This document shows, piece by piece, positions 36,318 to 45,856 of a DNA stretch of 64,000 bases. The stretch covers positions 3,296,501 through 3,360,500 of the forward strand of contig NZ_JPON01000001.1 of assembly GCF_000733935.1 (NCBI RefSeq), given 5' to 3'. Made by a program: the position numbers and the translations under genes. Below the pieces are notes generated by a model that was not told the DNA's origin, ran no database searches, and worked only from the letters and a program-made list of their open reading frames with translations. The first letter of the stretch is position 1. Every line of letters starts with the position of its first letter. This stretch comes from Methylomarinum vadi (GTDB taxonomy: Bacteria; Pseudomonadota; Gammaproteobacteria; Methylococcales; Methylomonadaceae).

Positions 36318-37991
36318 TTAAAACAGGCCGGTAATGACGCCGTCGTCGGTGATGTCGATGCGTTCGGCGGCCGGCGATTTAGGCAGGCCCGGCATGGTCA
36401 TCATGTCGCCGGCGATGGCGACGATAAAACCAGCGCCGTTGGCCAGTCTGACTTCGCTGATTTCGACGGTATGGCCGGACGGCGCGCCCTTGGCGGCCGG
36501 GTCGGTGGAAAATGACATTTGTGTCTTGGCCATGCAGACCGGGAAACGGCCGTAGATTTGTTGCAACATCTTGATTTCGTTTTTGACTTTGGGACTGGCC
36601 GTGATGCCGGCCGCGCCGTATAACTTGGTGGCGATCGTTTCGATCTTGTCCCAAAGCGGCATGTCGTCGTCATAAACATAGTTGAAAGCGGGTTCGCGCT
36701 GGTCGACGATGTCCAACACTTCCTTAGCCAGTTCCTCGGCCCCGGCACCGCCCTTGGCCCAATGTTTGGAAACCACGCATTTGACGCCCAATGCTGCGCA
36801 TTTTTCCTGCAGCAAGGCGATCTCCGCTTCCGTGTCGAAGGTGAAATGATTCAGGCAGATCACGCAAGGCAGGCCGTAGTTTTGCGTGACGTTGTGGACG
36901 TGGCGTTCGAGATTGGCGAAACCTTGTTGCAGGGCTTCCAGATTCTCGTTATTCAAGTCTTCCCGGGCGACGCCGCCGTGATATTTAAGCGCCCGAACCG
37001 TCGCGACCAGTACAACGGCTGACGGTTTCAAGCCGGACATGCGGCATTTGATGTCGAGGAATTTCTCCGCGCCCAGGTCGGCGCCGAAGCCGGCCTCGGT
37101 GATGGCGTAATCGGCCAGTTTCAAGGCGGTCTTGGTCGCGGTGACGGTGTTACAGCCGTGGGCGATATTGGCGAACGGGCCGCCGTGGATGATAGCGATA
37201 TTGTTTTCCAGGGTTTGTACCAGGTTCGGTTTGATTGCCTCTTTCAACAGCGCAGCCATTGCGCCGTGAGCCTTCAGGTCGCGCGCGTAGATCGGGGTCA
37301 CTCGGTCGGATTTATAACCGATGACGATGCGGCCGAGGCGTTCCTTTAAATCGGCGCGGCTGGTGGCCAAACATAAAATCGCCATAATTTCCGAAGCGAC
37401 GACGATGTCGTAGCCGTCTTCGCGCAAATAGCCGTTGGCCGGTCCGCCCTGGCCGACGGTGATCTTTCTCAGCGCGCGGTCGTTCATGTCGACGACGCGT
37501 TTCCAGGTGATGCGCCTGGGGTCGATGCCCAGTTCGTTGCCGTGATTGATGTGGTTGTCGATCATCGCCGACAGCAAGTTATGGGCGACGCCGATGGCGT
37601 GGAAGTCGCCAGTGAAATGCAGGTTGATATCCTCCATCGGTACGACCTGGGAATAGCCGCCGCCGGCCGCACCGCCTTTCATGCCGAAGCAAGGGCCCAA
37701 CGAAGGTTCGCGCAAGCAGATGATGGTTTTTTTGCCGAGACGGTTTAAGGCGTCGCCGAGACCCACCGTGGTCGTGGTCTTGCCTTCGCCGGCAGGCGTC
37801 GGGCTGATCGCAGTGACTAAAATCAGTTTGCCGTCTTGTTGGTCGTTTAATGAATTCAGGTATTCCAGCGATAGTTTGGCCTTGTAATGGCCGTAAGGGT
37901 CGAGATGTTCTGCAGGAATGCCCAGTTTTTCCTCAGCAAGACCAATGATGGGTCGCATCTTGGCTTGTTGCGCGATTTCGATATCAGACAT
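36318..37991 (-). CDS. ftfL: Formate--tetrahydrofolate ligase
   Basis: The 557-residue enzyme joins formate to H4-folate with ATP, giving 10-formyl-H4F, the C1 entry to the serine cycle after reduction. Visible features are the P-loop-like [15 protein letters not shown] near 66-80, [18 protein letters not shown] near 95-112 and the C-terminal core. Length is normal. It lies downstream of glyA, separated by a terminator, so it is likely its own transcript. Confidence 0.98.
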   Translation of the reverse strand: MSDIEIAQQAKMRPIIGLAEEKLGIPAEHLDPYGHYKAKLSLEYLNSLNDQQDGKLILVTAISPTPAGEGKTTTTVGLGDALNRLGKKTIICLREPSLGPCFGMKGGAAGGGYSQVVPMEDINLHFTGDFHAIGVAHNLLSAMIDNHINHGNELGIDPRRITWKRVVDMNDRALRKITVGQGGPANGYLREDGYDIVVASEIMAILCLATSRADLKERLGRIVIGYKSDRVTPIYARDLKAHGAMAALLKEAIKPNLVQTLENNIAIIHGGPFANIAHGCNTVTATKTALKLADYAITEAGFGADLGAEKFLDIKCRMSGLKPSAVVLVATVRALKYHGGVAREDLNNENLEALQQGFANLERHVHNVTQNYGLPCVICLNHFTFDTEAEIALLQEKCAALGVKCVVSKHWAKGGAGAEELAKEVLDIVDQREPAFNYVYDDDMPLWDKIETIATKLYGAAGITASPKVKNEIKMLQQIYGRFPVCMAKTQMSFSTDPAAKGAPSGHTVEISEVRLANGAGFIVAIAGDMMTMPGLPKSPAAERIDITDDGVITGLF

Positions 37992-38020
37992 TCGAGTCTC
38001 CTAAAGTAACAGTAAATTCT

Positions 38021-38060
38021 AAAAACAAAAAGCCCGCCCTGTAGCGAAACAGAGCAGGCT
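38021..38060 (-). terminator. Terminator of the mtdA-gckA-glyA operon
   Basis: On the minus strand AGCCTGCTCTGT pairs with ACAGGGCGGGCT (wobbles included), followed by TTTTTG. It lies just after the glyA stop. Confidence 0.85.
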
Positions 38061-38086
38061 GTTTTAATGCGGATGATAACAAGTTG

Positions 38087-39346
<1,260 letters not shown>

Positions 39347-39369
39347 AGGGTTCTCCTAATTGGAAATTT

Positions 39370-40731
39370 TTAGCTTGAAGATAGAGGTTGGATCAGCAAT
39401 ACCTGTAAGTCGGCGACGTTGGTGCCGGTTGCGCCAGTATCCAATAAATCCTGTGATTGAGTTAATGCCCGATAAGAATCGTTATTTTCCAACAAGGCGG
39501 CGGGCTCGGCAATACGGCCGACCGTGCCGGGATCGACCAGGCCGCCGGCTGCATCGGTGGGGCCGTCGCGGCCATCGGTGCCGCCGCTTAAAAAAACCCA
39601 GCGGCCTGGCAAGCGGTGTTTTTCGGCGGCCAGCGCGAAGGCGAGCGCCATTTCCTGATTGCGGCCGCCGCGGCCGCTCCCTTTCAACGTAACGGTGGTT
39701 TCGCCGCCAGCCAATAACGCTGTCGCCTGGCGCAAGCCTCGTTGTTGCAAGTCTTTGGCATGCAATACCAGTTGTTCCGCAACCTCGCGGGCTTCGCCGC
39801 TGAGATGATCGTTATAAAGCATGGCGTCATAATTTAATTGTTGCGCCATCCGCATTGCGGCGTCGACGCTGATCCGGTTACTGCCGATCAGGGTGTGTCC
39901 GCTTGTCTTGAATATCGGGTCGCCGCTTTTTGGGGTTTCCTCGACTTCTCCTCGGCAGCCTTTTTCCAAGTGTTCGCGTACCGATGAAGGAATCTTGTCC
40001 CAAATGTTTTTACTGCGCAGTACGGCCACTGCGTCGTTAAATCGGGTATCGTCCGCTACTGTCGGGCCGCTGGCGATGGCGCTTAAATCGTCGCCGAGCA
40101 CGTCGGACAGGATCAGTGCATGCAAGTCGGCGGGCGCCGCCAGTTTGGCCAAACCGCCGCCCTTCAAGCGGGACAAGTGTTTGCGTACGCAGTTGATTTG
40201 GTTGATCGAGGCGCCGCTGGCCAACAGCAAATCGGTGGTCGCGATCTTGTCGGCCAGGTTGACGCCTTCGACCGGATAGGGCAGTAAGGCCGAGCCGCCG
40301 CCGGAAACCAGTACCAATACCAGCTCGTTCTCTTGCGCTTGGGCGACTCTTTCCGCTACCGCCGCCGCGGCTTCGAGTCCGGCCGGGTCGGGTAAGGGGT
40401 GGCCCGCAGCCATGACCCGCATGTCAGCGGCCGGAACCGCGTTTTCGTAATTGGTGACCACGATACCCGGCTCGGCCAGCAAATGCACCGGTATGATCTC
40501 TCTTGTCGCGTTGGCCATCGCGCAAGCGGCCTTGCCGAAAGCGATTACGTGTATTTTATTCCATCGGCCTTGTCTTTTCCTTTCCGGATTAGCGGGGTCC
40601 AAGCCTATCTCGAGATGATCCTCGTCGGCAGCTAAACAGCGGCAGACCGCTTGAAAAGGGTCCGCCGCCTTGATACCGGCTTGGAATATGTTCGCGGCAT
40701 CGTCGCGCAAGGCTAAGATACGATCGTTCAT
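39370..40731 (-). CDS. gckA: Glycerate 2-kinase (MOFRL family)
   Basis: The 453-residue protein belongs to the type-2 glycerate kinases: the N-terminal MOFRL-associated domain with LVSGGGSALLPYP near 140 and the C-terminal MOFRL domain with LAGGETTVTLKGSGRGGRNQ near 345 and GTDGRDGPTDAAGG near 385. It phosphorylates D-glycerate to 2-phosphoglycerate, which feeds the serine cycle through enolase. It lies 15 bases after mtdA and 23 bases before glyA. Confidence 0.96.
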   Translation of the reverse strand: MNDRILALRDDAANIFQAGIKAADPFQAVCRCLAADEDHLEIGLDPANPERKRQGRWNKIHVIAFGKAACAMANATREIIPVHLLAEPGIVVTNYENAVPAADMRVMAAGHPLPDPAGLEAAAAVAERVAQAQENELVLVLVSGGGSALLPYPVEGVNLADKIATTDLLLASGASINQINCVRKHLSRLKGGGLAKLAAPADLHALILSDVLGDDLSAIASGPTVADDTRFNDAVAVLRSKNIWDKIPSSVREHLEKGCRGEVEETPKSGDPIFKTSGHTLIGSNRISVDAAMRMAQQLNYDAMLYNDHLSGEAREVAEQLVLHAKDLQQRGLRQATALLAGGETTVTLKGSGRGGRNQEMALAFALAAEKHRLPGRWVFLSGGTDGRDGPTDAAGGLVDPGTVGRIAEPAALLENNDSYRALTQSQDLLDTGATGTNVADLQVLLIQPLSSS

Positions 40732-40746
40732 GTCTGTTTTGGCGGC

Positions 40747-41604
40747 TTAGGCCATCTCTTTTGCCAGTTTGAAAATTTGCTCGGCATCTAAGATTTGATC
40801 GTTGGCCTCGAACAATTTGGCGATGCAGGCGCGATGCAGGGCGAGTTTCAAGGTGCCGAAACCGATCGCTCCCCAGATGATCTTGCCGTGACGATCGGTG
40901 CCTTTGTCCATCATGTCGGTTCCGCCGATACCCAGCGGCGGCGTGGCGTTGGCGTCGGCCATCATTTCGATGTTCGGGTTGTTTTGCCAATGTTCCGGCT
41001 GCAACAGCTGAATGCCGGCGGCGCCGGTGGCAAAGACGATATTGGCGTCCTGGACCGCTTCGGCGCGCGCATCCATGTCGGCGGCTTCGATAGCGGTCAA
41101 ATCAACGCCGAAACGTTCCTTCATGGCGAAGCAGGCTTGTTCGGCATTGAATATATGGCGCGAGGTGATCGAGACCTGGGCGCCTTCCTGGGCCAGCATG
41201 ACGGCCGCGCGTTGTCCGACCGGGCCGGTGCCGGCCAAAATGACCGCCTTCTTGCCTTGCAGGTTGCCGCTGCTGGCCAGCTTGGCGATGGCGGCGGCGG
41301 CCGTGGTGTTGCTGCCGTTACTGTCCAGCATCAGAGAGACCCGAAACCCGAGGAAAAAATGCTGGCGTATGGCATTGAAGAGTCGTTGGCCGGCCGCCAT
41401 ATCGCTGCCGCCGACGAAAATGGCGGTGTTTTTTTTGTCCTTGGGCGCACGGGTAAAAATTGTTCCTTCCACCAGGGCCTTGACGTTTTCCGGGGTCACG
41501 CCACCGTGGGCAATAACGTGATCCGCGCCACCGTCATAAGCCACCACCGTATCGAAACTGGCGGGGTGGGTATCGGTGTCGAATTGGAATAACAATTTTT
41601 TCAT
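40747..41604 (-). CDS. mtdA: NADP-dependent methylene-tetrahydromethanopterin/tetrahydrofolate dehydrogenase
   Basis: The 285-residue protein starts MKKLLFQFDTDTHPASFD, the signature of MtdA/MtdB, with the Rossmann motif ILAGTGPVGQRAA near 125 for NADP and the substrate-binding KDKKNTAIFVGGSD near 55. MtdA oxidises methylene-H4F (or methylene-H4MPT) with NADP. It heads the operon mtdA-gckA-glyA and is divergent from mdh. Confidence 0.94.
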   Translation of the reverse strand: MKKLLFQFDTDTHPASFDTVVAYDGGADHVIAHGGVTPENVKALVEGTIFTRAPKDKKNTAIFVGGSDMAAGQRLFNAIRQHFFLGFRVSLMLDSNGSNTTAAAAIAKLASSGNLQGKKAVILAGTGPVGQRAAVMLAQEGAQVSITSRHIFNAEQACFAMKERFGVDLTAIEAADMDARAEAVQDANIVFATGAAGIQLLQPEHWQNNPNIEMMADANATPPLGIGGTDMMDKGTDRHGKIIWGAIGFGTLKLALHRACIAKLFEANDQILDAEQIFKLAKEMA

Positions 41605-41742
41605 TAATGTTTCCGTAGAAAGTATCTAGGGTAAAACTAGTCTGATTTTAAAAGCTATCTATTATACAGTATATTGAGTGTGGCGCTTATACCGGCGTTA
41701 ACGGCAAAACATCCGCTATTGTCTGGCAAAACGTATTGTGTC

Positions 41743-41765
41743 ATATTGATTCGCCGAATCGATAT
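41743..41765. promoter_or_regulatory. 23-base palindrome between divergent mtdA and mdh
   Basis: ATAT, one mismatched base, GATTCG, a central C, CGAATC, one mismatched base, ATAT. It lies in the shared promoter region of two serine-cycle transcripts. A LysR-type or other dimeric regulator is likely; I cannot name it. Confidence 0.45.
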
Positions 41766-41863
41766 TGCGTAAGTTTGGTCGGGCTGGAGGAATGTGATGG
41801 GTTGTTTTCTGACGCGGGACTGAGTAAGCAATAAGTTATTGACTGAAAAAAGAAGGATAACAA

Positions 41864-42840
41864 ATGAAAACACCGGTTGATATCACTGTGACAGGTGCGG
41901 CTGGACAGATTAGCTATTCGTTGCTGTTTCGTTTGGCTGGGGGGCTTTTTTGGGGCCGGATCAACCGTTTGTATTGCGGTTGCTGGAAGTGCCTGCGGCA
42001 ATGGATGCGTTGAAAGGGGTGCTGATGGAATTGAACGATTGCGCCTATCCCTTGCTGCAGAAAGTGATTGTGACATCCGATCCTAAAGTCGCCTTCGACA
42101 ATGTCGATTATGCTTTTTTGGTGGGGGCCAAGCCCCGCGGTCCCGGCATGGAGCGGCGCGACCTGCTGGAATGCAATGCCGAAATTTTTGCCGTGCAGGG
42201 CAGGGCGCTGAACGAGGTCGCCAGTCGCAAGGTTAAGATACTGGTGACCGGTAATCCGGCCAATACCAATGCCTTGATTGCGATGAGCAACGCTCCCGAC
42301 CTGGCGCCGGAGTGTTTTACCGCGATGACGATGCTGGATCATAACCGGGCCATTAGTCAACTGGCGGAAAAATGCGGCGTACGTTCAAAAGACGTCAAGC
42401 ATGTCGTCGTCTGGGGCAATCATTCCTCCACCCAATATCCCGATTTGCATCACGCCACGGTAAAAGGGCAGGATGCCTTGTCTTTGGTAGGCAAGGACTG
42501 GTTCGTCAATGACTTTATTCCCACCGTGCAGCAGCGCGGCGCCGCGATCATCAAGGCTAGAGGGCAATCCAGTGCGGCCTCCGCCGCGAATGCCGCAATC
42601 AATCACATGAAAGCCTGGGCCCGCGGCACCGAGGAAGGCGACTGGGTCAGCATGGCGCTACCTTCCGATGGCAGCTACGGCATCGAGGAAGGCTTGTTCT
42701 ATTCCTATCCGGTGACCGTCAAAAATGGTGAAATCAGTATCGTGCGCGGGCTGGAAATCAATTCCTTCAGCCGAGAAAGAATGGATGTTACCGAGGCCGA
42801 ATTAAAGGAAGAACGCAATGCCGTCAGGCAATTGCTTTAA
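41864..42840 (+). pseudogene. mdh: Malate dehydrogenase with a homopolymer frameshift near the N-terminus
   Basis: The true start is ATG 41864, with AGAAGGA ahead, giving [27 protein letters not shown]. After GGG CTT TTT (six T, 41946-41951) the frame breaks. The rest, beginning [15 protein letters not shown], is one base back and runs to 42840. Adding one T gives a 325-residue MDH, with GAAGQI for NAD(H) and the catalytic His in [13 protein letters not shown]. It interconverts oxaloacetate and malate in the serine cycle. The rest of the frame is perfect, so a sequencing error or slippage is more likely than a dead gene. Confidence 0.85.
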
Positions 42841-42842
42841 TT

Positions 42843-42924
42843 CGTAGCCTGGATGCAGCGTAGCGGAATCCGGGATGGCGTGGGGTTGAGGTCCCGCATT
42901 CCGCGATTCTTCATGCAATCTACG
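42843..42924. repeat. 82-base imperfect palindrome between mdh and hprA
   Basis: CGTAG, GATGCA, GCGGAAT and CGGGA on the left mirror TCCCG, ATTCCGC, ATGCA and CTACG on the right. It resembles a dispersed REP-like element and sits between convergent genes, where it may end both transcripts. Confidence 0.6.
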
Positions 42925-42931
42925 AGCTAAT

Positions 42932-43903
42932 TTATGCCACCCGATCCGGTAAGTCCCTTCCGGCAAAAAAAGCCGCCAAATTCGCCAATACCTTTTCTCC
43001 CATCGCCGTTCTGGTCGCAATCGTTGCGCTGCCGAGATGCGGCAACAGTGACACATTGTCCAATGCCAGAAACCCTTCATCGACATTCGGTTCGCCTTCG
43101 TAAACATCCAGGCCGGCACCGGCAATGCGTTTTTCCCGCAAGGCTTGGATCAAGGCTTTGCTGTCGACGACGTCGCCACGGGCCGTGTTGATCAGATGTG
43201 CGGTCGGCTTCATCAGTTTCAGCATATCGGCGTCGATCAGATGATACGTGGCGGCCCCGCCTGGGCAGTGCAACGATACATAATCGGATTGGCGCAGCAA
43301 TTCTTCGACGTTGTCGCAGCGTATCGCCTTCAATTCGTCGACGATCGTCTGGTCGGCCGGGCTGGGTTTGAAATAGAGGATTTTCATGCCGAAACCATGA
43401 TGGGCTTTTCGCGCCATCGCTTGGGCGATGCGGCCGAAACCGATCAGGCCCAGGGTCGCTCCGGTCACATCGCTGCTCATCATTTGGGTCGGGCACCAGC
43501 CGCTCCATTGTTTCGAGCGAACCAGCCGGTCTCCTTCGGCGCCGCGCCGCGCCGACATCAATAACAATGTCATCGCGATATCGGCCGTGCTTTCGGTCAG
43601 TACGCCGGGCGTATTGGTGACTGCCAGGCCTTGCTGCTTGGCCGCCTCGATATCGATATGGTTGAAGCCGACGCCGAAGTTGGCCAGGATCCTACAGCGC
43701 TTATCGGCGACATTGATCACTGCGGCCGGCAACGCGTCGCAGACGGCCGGGCATACCGCATCGTAATCGCGCAATGCCTGTTTCAATTCGTCGGTCGACA
43801 GCGGCCGGTCGTCCTTATTCAATGTGACGTCATAAAGCGACTTCAGTTTTTCTTCAACCGAAGCAGGCCATTTGCGGGTGACCAGAACCTTGGGTTTGCT
43901 CAT
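42932..43903 (-). CDS. hprA: Hydroxypyruvate reductase (D-2-hydroxyacid dehydrogenase family)
   Basis: The 323-residue protein has the family layout: catalytic Arg in INTARGDVVD near 240, Glu in DVYEGEPNVD near 270 and His in LLPHLGSAT near 290, and the nucleotide-binding GLIGFGRIAQAMARK near 153. It reduces hydroxypyruvate to glycerate, and may use glyoxylate too. In the serine cycle it follows Sga and precedes GckA. The gene converges on mdh. Confidence 0.93.
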   Translation of the reverse strand: MSKPKVLVTRKWPASVEEKLKSLYDVTLNKDDRPLSTDELKQALRDYDAVCPAVCDALPAAVINVADKRCRILANFGVGFNHIDIEAAKQQGLAVTNTPGVLTESTADIAMTLLLMSARRGAEGDRLVRSKQWSGWCPTQMMSSDVTGATLGLIGFGRIAQAMARKAHHGFGMKILYFKPSPADQTIVDELKAIRCDNVEELLRQSDYVSLHCPGGAATYHLIDADMLKLMKPTAHLINTARGDVVDSKALIQALREKRIAGAGLDVYEGEPNVDEGFLALDNVSLLPHLGSATIATRTAMGEKVLANLAAFFAGRDLPDRVA

Positions 43904-44013
43904 GAGACGAGTGCTACCATTGCTAGTTACAATGCGCGGAATATACCATTTTTTTGTTTGCCAGAATGAACAGCTTGTAAAACTGAGTCTCTATTTTGAG
44001 GATGATGTTCTAG

Positions 44014-44817
44014 TTAGTTGTTATTTTCCAATCGTTTTATATCTTGTTGCAATGTTTGTAAGGTAGCTGAGCCTTGGCGAAGAAATATTTCATTGGTTTT
44101 ATGGTTAATTATTAAGTTTACCGGGGTGCCTTTTAATCCAAGTTTTATCGCTTCGTTCTCATCGTCTATGATTTTCTTTAGGAAAATATTGGCTGTTATG
44201 CATTTTTGTAGTTCTTCATAACTGATTCCGATTTTTTCCGCCGCATTTTTTATCAACTGTTCCCGTTGTTGTTTGCCTCGTCTGGGTTGCATGAAAAGTG
44301 CGTCGGTAAATTTCCAGAAAGTCTGTGAATTTCCTTGATTAGCAGCGCATTCCGCTGCTTGGGCTTCTTTCAAGGCATTGGGTTTGTGAAAAGATAAAGG
44401 AAAATGTCTAAATACCCAATTTATAGAGCCGTCAGAGTCATTGACTATCCGTTTTAAGATAGGATGAATTTTTCGGCAATAGGGACATTCAAAATCGGAA
44501 AACTCGATAATGCTGATGAGAGCAGAGGGTTTTCCAAAAATTCTATCTTGGTTTGGATCTATTTCACGTAATTGACTTTGAATACGGTTTAGAAACGCCG
44601 CTTTTTTTTGCCGTTGTAATTTTTCTTTATTTGCCTTTTTTTCCTGCTCCGCCGACTTTATTTCTTCGCGAATTATTTCTTTCAGACTGTGGCTTTGTAA
44701 GAACTCCTGGATGATTTCTTTTTTTAATAACTCGCGATCCATCTCATTCATAGCTAGCGAAGATGAAGTGGCAAATACTGCTCCCAGGAATACGAAAATA
44801 TAGATTTTATTTAGCAT
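44014..44817 (-). CDS. DsbA-family (thioredoxin_4) exported protein
   Basis: The 267-residue protein has a signal peptide (about 1-22), a Lys/Glu-rich coiled segment (about 25-75) and a DsbA-like thioredoxin fold with active site CPYC at 111-114 in SDFECPYCRKIHP and a cis-proline loop GTPVNLI near 230. The fold suits disulfide handling or reduction in the periplasm. The extra N-terminal coiled coil is not usual in DsbA; it resembles DsbG/BdbD-like proteins with an oligomerising arm. The gene is AT-richer than its flanks. Confidence 0.85.
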   Translation of the reverse strand: MLNKIYIFVFLGAVFATSSSLAMNEMDRELLKKEIIQEFLQSHSLKEIIREEIKSAEQEKKANKEKLQRQKKAAFLNRIQSQLREIDPNQDRIFGKPSALISIIEFSDFECPYCRKIHPILKRIVNDSDGSINWVFRHFPLSFHKPNALKEAQAAECAANQGNSQTFWKFTDALFMQPRRGKQQREQLIKNAAEKIGISYEELQKCITANIFLKKIIDDENEAIKLGLKGTPVNLIINHKTNEIFLRQGSATLQTLQQDIKRLENNN

Positions 44818-45177
44818 CTTTAGTAGCGGTGACTCGAATCTGTAGTAGGAAAGAAATTGTTAGTTTCACATAACCACTAACCGATGGGCAAGATGAAGGA
44901 ATTAGTGCGCATCAGGGTTTGTGTCAGGTTTATTTACAAGTTATCTATGAACTCTGTTGGTGTCGGCAATTTTTTATTCAGATATGATTAACTCTTTGAA
45001 AGCATAAGAAATTTAAAGGGTGAAGGGGGCTTGGAAAGGATGTGAAATTATGTCACTCATTTTTACAGTGCTAACATTTATAGTTATCTGTATATTATGT
45101 AAGTATTTGAAATAAAAATAATTAAAACATATTGGAGCTGATCTTGCTAGTTAGTTGTTTTTGCTAAGGAGGTTGTT
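44818..45177. promoter_or_regulatory. AT-rich intergenic region upstream of the PEP-CTERM gene
   Basis: No gene is seen in these 360 bases. TTTACA at 45062-45067 is 17 bases from TATCTG at 45085, a weak promoter candidate. Only the leader of the PEP-CTERM gene, with its strong AAGGAGG site at 45167, is clear. Confidence 0.4.
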
Positions 45178-45794
45178 ATGAGAAAAAAAGAAAACAGAAG
45201 GCTTATTTCAGACTGATGGCTTTGTCGGCAGCTGCCGTGTTATGGAGTACATCGTCTTTAGCGGCATTGCAAAATGGCAATTTTTCCGATGGATTCAATG
45301 GTTGGCAAGGCCAAGTTTATGATGATACAAACGGATATGTAACAGTTAATCCTGCATCTAATACGAACAATTACGGAGAGATAAGCGACGGAGCTCAGTT
45401 AACTACATCGTATTTTGAAGATGGAATATGGAGCGTTGCATTGTACCAGGACTTTTCCTTTCAATCAGTTGCGGTCGGTAATACTTTGGAATTGAGTCTT
45501 GGACTAACTATATCTACAGATAATTTAGCTGATATAGCTTTTGCGCAACTCGAAGATCCGACCGGTACATTGCTGACCCTCGACCTGCTCGATGGTGGGA
45601 CTTTTGATGTTACTGCTTGGGCAGGACAAAGTGCTTCAATTTCGTTTGGAATACAAGACAATGCTGGTGCCGTTCCTGATTTTCTTCAAGTACACAATAT
45701 TGTTATTACAGAAAAAGCCGCTGCAGTACCCGAACCTCCGATTTTGGTATTAATCGGTACGGGATTGATTGCCCTTAGGCGTAAATTTTTTTGA
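45178..45794 (+). pseudogene. PEP-CTERM sorted exported protein with a frameshift in the signal peptide
   Basis: ATG 45178 follows AAGGAGG and should be the start, but the frame stops after 12 codons. A run of seven A (45183-45189) is one short. With an extra A the product reads MRKKRKQKAYFRLMALSAAAV onward, a proper signal peptide, and continues in the frame visible from 45216 to a 205-residue protein. The mature part has a beta-rich fold (LQNGNFSDGFNGWQG). The C-terminus has VPEPP, a hydrophobic helix and RRK, the PEP-CTERM sorting signal processed by an exosortase. It would be a cell-surface or matrix protein. Function is otherwise unknown. Confidence 0.8.
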
Positions 45795-45856
45795 GAAATT
45801 CCTTTTGTTTTCAATAAACTAATAACGGAAGTTTTTTCGTTTAGGAGAATGGCAAC

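Noticed and set aside
41655-41873. Small minus-strand frame in the mtdA-mdh gap
   Set aside because: It overlaps the regulatory palindrome and the mdh start, with no ribosome-binding site or homology I can see.
45216-45794. Start of the PEP-CTERM gene at ATG 45216
   Set aside because: It would cut the basic n-region off the signal peptide and has no ribosome-binding site, whereas ATG 45178 has a strong one; the frame difference is better explained by the A run.
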